This document shows positions 1-5,046 of a stretch of 9,116 nt of DNA, in pieces. Both the position numbers and the translations under genes were made by a program. The notes beneath the pieces were generated by a model. The model ran no database searches, was not told the DNA's origin, and was given only the letters and a program-made list of their open reading frames with translations. Positions within the stretch are counted from its first letter, which is position 1, and each line of letters starts with the position of its first letter. Origin of the DNA: JBDTLH01 sp039934875 (GTDB lineage Bacteria > Acidobacteriota > Terriglobia > Terriglobales > Acidobacteriaceae); assembly GCA_039934875.1 (NCBI GenBank), contig JBDTLH010000291.1, positions 1 to 9,116 on the forward strand. Reading direction: 5' to 3'.

Positions 1-15
1 GGAGAGATTCCCCGT

Positions 16-32
16 TTGGGCCTTCGGCCCAA
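16..32. other. Perfect short hairpin (7-bp stem, 3-nt loop)
   Basis: TTGGGCC, then TTC, then GGCCCAA form a perfect inverted repeat. The GC-rich stem could fold in RNA from either strand. No T-tract follows it in either direction, so it is not a canonical intrinsic terminator. It may be the 3' end of a transcript entering from the left or a leader structure for the gene starting at 109. Its role is unknown. Confidence 0.4.
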
Positions 33-98
33 TCACTACCGCACTGACTCCGGCTTTCGATGTAGTCTGGTCATCAGAATTCAATCCTGAGTTAAACC

Positions 99-103
99 AG
101 GAG
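99..103 (+). promoter_or_regulatory. Ribosome binding site for the barrel-like protein gene
   Basis: AGGAG lies 5 nt upstream of a GTG codon at 109. The codon is followed by a well-formed signal peptide. The site therefore supports GTG as the start, although GTG is less common than ATG. No convincing -35/-10 pair was recognised between bases 33 and 98. Confidence 0.6.
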
Positions 104-108
104 CGTCG

Positions 109-975
109 GTGAGCATTAACAGTTATAGCTTAAAGCTAAGGCTATTGCTCCTGCTGGTGCTGACTGCTCCAGCGCTCCGGGCGCAGGCGGGGCCTCCGTT
201 CCAGACCGACGACCCGACGCCGGTGGACTACGGTCATTACGAAGCTTATATCTTCGGCGGCGTGGGCGGTACTCCGGCGGAAATTGATCCCCTGGGGCCC
301 GCGTTTGAGTTCAACTGGGGCGCCATTCCCAACGTGCAGCTTCATGCAATCCTGCCCTTCGGGGCCATCATTCCGTCGAACAATCCCATTTATCTTCCGG
401 GCGGCGCCGGCCCCAGCGCCTTCGGCCTGACCGACATGGAATTGGGGGTGAAGTGGGGGTTTATCAAACAAACCAAGCACCGCCCGCAGATCGGATCGTT
501 CACCATGTTCGAAATTCCGACCGGGAGTTACTCCCGCGGACTCGGGGTAGGCCGGGTCTGGTACAAGCTGCCGATTTGGGTAGCCAAGGATATTGGGCCC
601 TGGAGCATTGACGGAGGCCTGGGATACGTGATCAATCCGCAAGCGCAGTATCGCAATTACTTATACGGCGGATATCTGGTCAAGCGTGAAGTCAACAAGA
701 GGCTTGAACTGGCGGCGGAGGTCTTCTCTCATGCGCGGGAGGGTTTCGCCGCTGCTCAAACACAATCCTCGACCTTGATTGACGCCGGCGGCTATTACCA
801 CTTCAAGTCACCGGGCCTGCAATTGCTCTTCGCCTATGGCCACTCCGTCGCCGGACAAACGGAAAACTACGCCTATCTTGGTCTCTATAAAACCTGGGGG
901 AGAGATAAAGGCGGTGACGACAAAACCGCCGGAGACGCAATGCTCTTCGCACAGCCCCATAGAAACCGTTTTTAG
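109..975 (+). CDS. Exported outer-membrane beta-barrel-like protein (putative transporter family)
   Basis: This 288-aa protein has a Sec signal peptide: a basic n-region around residues 9-11, a leucine-rich core at 11-18 and a probable cleavage after RAQA at residue 27. The mature N-terminus reads GPPFQTDDPTPVDYGHYEAY. That opening is familiar from Gram-negative proteins annotated as putative transporters or MetA-like barrels; this is recalled, not searched. The rest alternates short polar and aromatic/hydrophobic stretches rich in Gly, Tyr, Trp and Phe, as in beta-barrels, with no transmembrane helix after the signal. The last strand-like segment is AYLGLYKTWG at about 255-264, and a charged tail of about 24 residues follows. 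The GTG start is supported by AGGAG 5 nt upstream. It is the first gene of a probable cluster with the membrane protein starting 55 bp downstream. The substrate is unknown. Outer-membrane location is fairly secure; transport is a guess. Confidence 0.75.
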   Translation: MSINSYSLKLRLLLLLVLTAPALRAQAGPPFQTDDPTPVDYGHYEAYIFGGVGGTPAEIDPLGPAFEFNWGAIPNVQLHAILPFGAIIPSNNPIYLPGGAGPSAFGLTDMELGVKWGFIKQTKHRPQIGSFTMFEIPTGSYSRGLGVGRVWYKLPIWVAKDIGPWSIDGGLGYVINPQAQYRNYLYGGYLVKREVNKRLELAAEVFSHAREGFAAAQTQSSTLIDAGGYYHFKSPGLQLLFAYGHSVAGQTENYAYLGLYKTWGRDKGGDDKTAGDAMLFAQPHRNRF

Positions 976-1017
976 CAAGGCGCGGCTTCGAGGATGCGCC
1001 ACGACTCCTCTTGTTGC

Positions 1018-1023
1018 GGAGGA
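1018..1023 (+). promoter_or_regulatory. Ribosome binding site deciding the start of the 190-aa membrane protein
   Basis: GGAGGA lies 7 nt upstream of ATG 1031. The same frame is open back to base 779, but that longer version would run antiparallel in logic to the upstream gene: it overlaps its last 200 bp and gives an 84-residue Ser/Thr/Pro-rich prefix without protein-like character. The strong site argues for the short form. Confidence 0.7.
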
Positions 1024-1030
1024 ACACCTA

Positions 1031-1603
1031 ATGGAAATCACCGTACGCGGTCTTTGGACGCTAATACATGGGATGGGATTCGGTGCGCTCTATTTGCTGG
1101 CGTGTTCCGGTGCATTCGTGGAACTTCACCGCTTCGCCACCTCGTCTATTTCATCAGAACCCACGCCCGGACGGGAGCGCTTCCTTAGGGCATACCTGGT
1201 CACGATGGTTGTGCTGGCATGGGCCGCTGTACTGACCGGAGCTTACGTCATCTACCCGTGGTACCGCGCGTTGCCACCGCCGGCCACGTCCGATTTCTCA
1301 ATTTTTCCGCAGCGCCTGCTGATGTCTAATCCCGCTACCCTCGGCTGGCATTCGGTCGGGATGGAGTGGAAGGAGCACGTCGCTTGGTTCGCTCCCATCT
1401 CCATCACTATGGTTGCATTTGTATTCATCAAGTATGGCCGCGATCTCAAAAACCACCGGCAACTTCGCACGGCAGTGTATTGCTTTGTGGTGGCTTCGTT
1501 TGTTGCCGCGGGTATCGCCGGTTTTTTCGGCGCCATGATCAGCAAGCACGCACCGGTCCAGGGCGGCGATACAATTCAACTGCGCCAGGGAGAAGAACGA
1601 TGA
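1031..1603 (+). CDS. Four-helix membrane protein of unknown function
   Basis: The 190-aa product has four hydrophobic segments, at about residues 12-30, 55-76, 117-135 and 149-169. The loop between helices 2 and 3 holds an aromatic stretch (YPWYRALPPP at about 75-84) and the motif MEWKEHVAWFAP at 111-122. His13 sits at the start of helix 1 and His116 at the start of helix 3, positions that could bind heme or metal, but no recognised cytochrome signature is present. I recall similar hypothetical proteins with the EWKEHVAWFAP motif in several bacterial phyla; this is memory, not a search. The start at ATG 1031 is fixed by GGAGGA 7 nt upstream. The gene overlaps the next by 4 bp (ATGA), so the two are probably translationally coupled and their products may interact. 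It likely shares a transcript with the outer-membrane protein gene upstream. Function is not known. Confidence 0.8.
   Translation: MEITVRGLWTLIHGMGFGALYLLACSGAFVELHRFATSSISSEPTPGRERFLRAYLVTMVVLAWAAVLTGAYVIYPWYRALPPPATSDFSIFPQRLLMSNPATLGWHSVGMEWKEHVAWFAPISITMVAFVFIKYGRDLKNHRQLRTAVYCFVVASFVAAGIAGFFGAMISKHAPVQGGDTIQLRQGEER
1587..1592 (+). promoter_or_regulatory. Ribosome binding site for the 115-aa membrane protein
   Basis: AGGGAG lies 7 nt before ATG 1600, inside the 3' end of the preceding gene. It sets the start at 1600 within the ATGA overlap, rather than the far upstream in-frame ATG at 1366, which would lie wholly within the preceding coding region. Confidence 0.6.
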
Positions 1604-1947
1604 ACAGGTTTAACGCTATTGCTTCCCCCAAGACTTCCTGGTTGCCGAACGGCCCTGGCGCCGCCGCAATTCTTTCTGCTGGTATCGGCTGCTTTGCAGT
1701 GGCAGTGCTCGCCCTGATTGCAGACAAATTGCCCCTCGTCAAGAGCAGCCTTGTTTTCTACCAACCAACGGGACCTCTCTCCGGCGTAACCACGATCGCC
1801 ATTTGTATTTGGCTTTTGGCGTGGAGAGTTTTGGCGTGGCGTTGGCGCGGAAAAACAGTCTCTGTAGGGTATATCAACGCTGTTGCTCTCGCACTTCTAG
1901 GCTTGGGCTTAATCCTGACATTTCCTCCGGTCGTTGACCTTTTCTGA
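1600..1947 (+). CDS. Small three-helix membrane protein of unknown function
   Basis: The 115-aa product begins with a polar N-terminus of about 17 residues and then has hydrophobic segments at about 20-41, 60-80 and 90-111. Features that look conserved-protein-like are PNGPGAAAILSAGIGCF at 16-32, the short FYQPTGPLSG turn at 53-62, and an Arg/Trp-rich cytoplasmic-type loop (RVLAWRWRGK) at 76-85. It has no signal peptide and no catalytic motif that I recognise. Its ATG overlaps the stop of the upstream 190-aa membrane protein by 4 bp and has its own AGGGAG site, a typical arrangement for translational coupling of partner subunits. It is the last gene of the cluster and ends 10 bp from the stop of a convergent gene. 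Function is unknown; a membrane-complex subunit is the simplest inference. Confidence 0.78.
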   Translation: MNRFNAIASPKTSWLPNGPGAAAILSAGIGCFAVAVLALIADKLPLVKSSLVFYQPTGPLSGVTTIAICIWLLAWRVLAWRWRGKTVSVGYINAVALALLGLGLILTFPPVVDLF

Positions 1948-1957
1948 CAGGGATTCC

Positions 1958-3412
1958 TCAATGCCGGTTTCCAGCAGCCGCGACATGGCCCTGCCACGGG
2001 CCTGCTTCCGCCACATCAGCCGAGCCATTTTGGATCGCGGGCCCAAATAGTGCGTCCGCCATTTGCTGGTCTTCGACGGTCTGCTCCCAAGGTTCGCGGT
2101 ATTTTTTCTTCTGGTGCAGCACCGCGTCCATGCGCGTCAGCAGCAGCCGAGAGGCCAACGCGCGGTCCGAGCCGGCGGCCAACACCGTCCCCCGCGTCAA
2201 TCCGATGCGGTGTGCCGCGCCTCGCTCGGTGATCTCCAGCCAGGGAGATCCCTGCGCATCAAACGTCGTATGCCCGAACGCCGCCACCTCGCTGAGGAAG
2301 CGGTGCAGATCCTCGTGGCGTTCAATCACGCCGTCGGCGATCGCGGAACGAAGCAACTCCTGAAATCGGGCGCGATAAGCGTCCCAGCCCGCATCGTCGC
2401 CCAGCAGACGAACGCGCTCGGCTTTTAATTGTGCCGTAACTTCATGCGCCGCTTTGTGGTCGCCGCGCCTCCGGGCCGCGTCTCTTTGCTCGATAAGATT
2501 GCCCGCGATGATGCTGGGCCGCCGCTGCAACTCGTGATAAGGATTGAAGCGCCCGGTCACGGCATAAGTAGCGGCGAACAATGTCAATTCATGAGGACGC
2601 GTGAGCAGCAACAGCAGCCAGCGCGCCGAACGAAATGAAACCTCAGTGCCGTGGCGCGGGTCATCGCTGTGGCGAAACGCGCCAGGCAACTGGGCATAGC
2701 GGACCACGTGGAAATCGAGCGCCGGCCGCTCCACCGAATAATGGGTAAAGCTGCGGGAAATCGCCTTGGGACTGGTGATGAAGAAGTCATTGAGGTAGTC
2801 AGCGTGGGTGGATCCGGGAAAATAAAGATTCATCACCTCGCGGGCGAAGTCCGCGCAATTTCGGGTAAAGCCGTTGTACCGGTTCAGGTTTGCGCGGGCG
2901 TTGAATTTCTCTATAAACGCCTCGTCCTGCTGGGGAGTGGTGCTCACCGCGAAGACATAAATTTCCCGGATCAACGCCTCTCCGATCTGGTCTCTCCAGT
3001 GGGCCGTATCCGGGCAGCCGGTTTCGCCGCAGACCCCCCTCAGCCGGGTCACGCGTTGTCGTTCGCGCAATGCCTTCAGCATCTCCAGCGTGGCAATCAA
3101 GGGCCTTTGCCGCGCATCCTCTACCCCATACAGAAACACGCTCAGGGGGACGACATTCCAATCGTAGGCGGCGCGCTCTCCGAAATCTTCGTAGTTGCTG
3201 ATTACCGATCCCTGTTCGCCGGGCGCGCACGTGCGCAGCTTTACCGGAGTCTCGGGACAGGCGCGGGAAAGATAGATGGAGGCGTGTCCGGCGCCGGTAA
3301 GCTCCGACATGCCGACGCCTACGGAGCCATCCAGCATCAATCCGACATCCGCTTCAGCAAATGAGCAAAGCGCCAGCAAGAGAATGAAAACGCTGAAGAG
3401 ACCGATTCGCAT
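1958..3412 (-). CDS. Exported putative permuted papain-fold hydrolase (NlpC/P60-, LRAT- or YiiX-like)
   Basis: The 484-aa product opens with a signal peptide (hydrophobic core at about 4-17) and probable cleavage after AEA at residue 21. Cys16 lies in the core, but the context LAL-C is not a standard lipobox. The most telling feature is GAGHASIYLS at 40-49 followed, about 140 residues later, by RNCADFAREVM at 184-194. A catalytic-type His (H43) on a beta strand preceding a Cys (C186) at a helix start is the order of permuted NlpC/P60, LRAT and YiiX-like enzymes. The ordinary NlpC order is Cys then His. C52, C62, C128 and C133 could form disulfides in the periplasm. Residues 305-375 are helical and charged. 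The C-terminal half matches nothing I know. The start ATG has no clear Shine-Dalgarno, but the signal peptide supports it. The gene is divergent from the phospholipase-like gene and convergent with the membrane cluster. Enzyme class is inferred; the substrate (peptide, amide or ester) is unknown. Confidence 0.65.
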   Translation of the reverse strand: MRIGLFSVFILLLALCSFAEADVGLMLDGSVGVGMSELTGAGHASIYLSRACPETPVKLRTCAPGEQGSVISNYEDFGERAAYDWNVVPLSVFLYGVEDARQRPLIATLEMLKALRERQRVTRLRGVCGETGCPDTAHWRDQIGEALIREIYVFAVSTTPQQDEAFIEKFNARANLNRYNGFTRNCADFAREVMNLYFPGSTHADYLNDFFITSPKAISRSFTHYSVERPALDFHVVRYAQLPGAFRHSDDPRHGTEVSFRSARWLLLLLTRPHELTLFAATYAVTGRFNPYHELQRRPSIIAGNLIEQRDAARRRGDHKAAHEVTAQLKAERVRLLGDDAGWDAYRARFQELLRSAIADGVIERHEDLHRFLSEVAAFGHTTFDAQGSPWLEITERGAAHRIGLTRGTVLAAGSDRALASRLLLTRMDAVLHQKKKYREPWEQTVEDQQMADALFGPAIQNGSADVAEAGPWQGHVAAAGNRH

Positions 3413-3531
3413 ATCGTAAACTTGAATTTTGGATAGGAGCTATTGCCCCCACTCATCCCTTAGACGAGGCCCTCCGCTCCGGTGCCGCATGGCGTCTCTG
3501 GTCGAAGCAGGCATATATTGTTGAAAACGTT
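3413..3531. promoter_or_regulatory. Divergent intergenic region between two secreted-protein genes
   Basis: This 119-bp gap must hold the promoters of both divergent genes unless they start further inside. On the plus strand TATATT at 3514-3519 resembles a -10 box, without a recognisable -35 at the usual spacing. If it is used, transcription would begin about 6 nt before ATG 3532, leaving almost no leader. Neither gene has an evident Shine-Dalgarno site. No clear operator repeat was found. Confidence 0.3.
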
Positions 3532-4824
3532 ATGAAAATTGCCTTAATCAGAATCATGTCGTGCGCGGCGGTACGTAAACTCGCGATTGCGCTATTGATC
3601 TGTTGCACGTTTACGCCCCAGCCCGCTCAGGCATATTCCGTGTTTACCCATGAGGAGATCATCGACATTCTTTGGCCAACTCAGCTCACCGCGCTCATTA
3701 AGCAGCGCTTCCCCGGCATCACCCCGGAGCAGTTGCAGGAGGCGCACGCCTATGCTTACGGCGGCGCCGTAATCCAGGACCTGGGATACTATCCGTTCGG
3801 CAGCGCCTATTTCAGCGACCTGGTCCACTATGTGCGCAGCGGAGACTTCGTCTCCAATCTCATCGCGGGCGCGCAAGACCCCGACGAGTATGCTTTTGCT
3901 TTGGGCGCGCTCGCCCACTACGCCTCCGACCTGTGCGGACATCCCGCGGTCAATCGCTCCGTCGCCCTGATGTATCCCAAGCTCGAGCGCAAGTACGGGC
4001 CGCTGGTCACCTACGAACAAGATAAGACCGCCCACCTTAACACCGAGTTCGGCTTCGACGTGCTGCAGGTCGCGAAGCAGCGCTTCAACTTCGACCAGTA
4101 CCACAGCTTCATCGGCTTTCAGGTCTCGAAGCCGGCCCTTGAGCGCGCCTTTAAGGATACCTATGGGATCGATGTCGGTTCGGTGCTGCACGAAGACCTC
4201 GCCATCGGGAGCTTCCGCTGGGCGGTCAGCGGAGTGATCCCGCAGATGACGAAGGTCGCGTTAGCCACACGCAACAAAGAGGACCTGCACATCAACGAGC
4301 GGGACACTGCGGCGCGCAGAAAATTTCTCTATCACATCTCCCGCTCCGATTATGAGAGGGAGTTCGGCAACAAGTACGTGCGCCCCGGCACGGGAGCGAA
4401 GATCATTGCGCTCCTGATGCATATCGTACCCAAAATCGGCCCGTTCAAAGGCCTGAAGTATAAGGATCCGACTCCTCGGACGCAGGACCTTTATTACAAG
4501 AGCGTGGATGCAACCGTCGATCTATACCGCGCCGAGATCCGCACCTTGCAGCAGAATGGCGGCCGCCGGATTAGCCTGCCCAACCGTGATTTCGACACGG
4601 GCAAGCCTACATTGCCGGGGGAATACGCACTCACCGACCAGACCCACGCCAAGCTGGCGCTGCAACTGGAGAAGGACGGCTTCGCACAAAGTCCGCAGCC
4701 GGTGCGGGCCTACCTCGAAGAGTACTTTCGCGAGGCCAAGGCGCACCCACTGAAGCATCCCAGCAAAGAATTTTTGCAGGCCGATCGCGACCTGGGCTCG
4801 GCCGCTCCGATAGCGGAGCAATAG
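3532..4824 (+). CDS. Exported zinc-dependent phospholipase C-like protein
   Basis: The 430-aa product carries a signal peptide with probable cleavage after AQA at residue 34. The mature protein starts YSVFTHEEI. Candidate metal ligands appear in the order and spacing of the zinc-dependent phospholipase C fold: H40, D83, H99, H129, D133, H137, H168 and E172. H129-xxx-D133 and H168-xxx-E172 match the HxxxD and HxxxE pairs of the Bacillus cereus enzyme. In that enzyme the mature N-terminal residue (Trp1) also binds zinc, and here Tyr35 would take that place. At about 396 mature residues it is far longer than the 245-residue Bacillus enzyme. The extra C-terminal half (about 200-430) has no motif I know, and a hydrophobic stretch at 290-300 could be amphipathic. 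A second Met at residue 9 would give a shorter signal peptide; neither start has a Shine-Dalgarno site. Expected role: hydrolysis of phospholipid or another phosphoester outside the cytoplasm. Fold confidence is good, substrate confidence low. Confidence 0.75.
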   Translation: MKIALIRIMSCAAVRKLAIALLICCTFTPQPAQAYSVFTHEEIIDILWPTQLTALIKQRFPGITPEQLQEAHAYAYGGAVIQDLGYYPFGSAYFSDLVHYVRSGDFVSNLIAGAQDPDEYAFALGALAHYASDLCGHPAVNRSVALMYPKLERKYGPLVTYEQDKTAHLNTEFGFDVLQVAKQRFNFDQYHSFIGFQVSKPALERAFKDTYGIDVGSVLHEDLAIGSFRWAVSGVIPQMTKVALATRNKEDLHINERDTAARRKFLYHISRSDYEREFGNKYVRPGTGAKIIALLMHIVPKIGPFKGLKYKDPTPRTQDLYYKSVDATVDLYRAEIRTLQQNGGRRISLPNRDFDTGKPTLPGEYALTDQTHAKLALQLEKDGFAQSPQPVRAYLEEYFREAKAHPLKHPSKEFLQADRDLGSAAPIAEQ

Positions 4825-4858
4825 CTATTGGCTGTTTGCTATTGGCTGCTTGCTGCTG
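4824..4858. repeat. Degenerate 14-bp tandem repeat, about 2.5 copies
   Basis: GCTATTGGCTGTTT is followed directly by GCTATTGGCTGCTT and then a decayed partial copy, GCTGCTGG. The 11-bp core GCTATTGGCTG is identical in the first two copies (4824-4834 and 4838-4848). The array begins at the last base of the phospholipase-like gene's stop codon. Similar short intergenic repeats occur in some acidobacterial-type genomes, as I recall. It has no hairpin potential typical of a terminator. Confidence 0.6.
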
Positions 4859-5046
4859 GATCCGATACCGCCCAGCAATGATTTTTCCTGTTGGAACTCA
4901 TCAGAGAGGCGTTCCACATCCGCTTCGCTGGCAATCTCAAGCGCCGTACCGGTGCAACGGGTGCCGGATCCGTTGTGGCAACTGCCTGCAGTGTGCACAT
5001 ACTTAACATCATGACTCCGTAACCGGCACTGCCTCACCGACTCCAC
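4825..5046 (-). CDS. Doubtful small ORF downstream of the RND pump gene
   Basis: This frame is open for 73 codons. Its only ATG (5044-5046) lies inside the 3' end of the pump gene in another frame, and an in-frame GTG just past the pump stop is an alternative start. The central part, roughly residues 20-60, looks protein-like: a Cys pair (C23 and C31) followed by a charged helix-like stretch, ALEIASEADVERLSDEFQQE. Its last residues, QPIANSQ, are encoded by the tandem repeat, so its C-terminus is set by repeat sequence. No Shine-Dalgarno site was recognised for either start. It could be a real small gene, a decayed remnant or chance. No family is recognised. Confidence 0.25.
   Translation of the reverse strand: MESVRQCRLRSHDVKYVHTAGSCHNGSGTRCTGTALEIASEADVERLSDEFQQEKSLLGGIGSSSKQPIANSQ

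Noticed and set aside
779..1030. 84-residue N-terminal extension of the 190-aa membrane protein
   Set aside because: It overlaps the barrel gene, looks compositionally random, and a strong ribosome binding site sits before ATG 1031.
1929..1943. GGTC-GTT-GACC hairpin followed by TTTT as a terminator
   Set aside because: A 4-bp stem is too weak, and it lies inside the coding region before the stop codon.
2651..3364. Long plus-strand open frame of 237 codons opposite the secreted hydrolase gene
   Set aside because: It lies wholly antisense to a gene with a signal peptide and active-site motifs, and its product has no recognisable domain. It is a GC-driven shadow frame.
3360..3370. Lipobox in the secreted hydrolase (Cys16)
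   Set aside because: The residue before Cys is Leu rather than Gly, Ala or Ser, and a normal cleavage site (AEA) follows five residues later.
3592..4191. Minus-strand open frame of 199 codons opposite the phospholipase-like gene
   Set aside because: The plus-strand product has a full set of zinc-ligand candidates, and the reverse frame has no domain or start signal.
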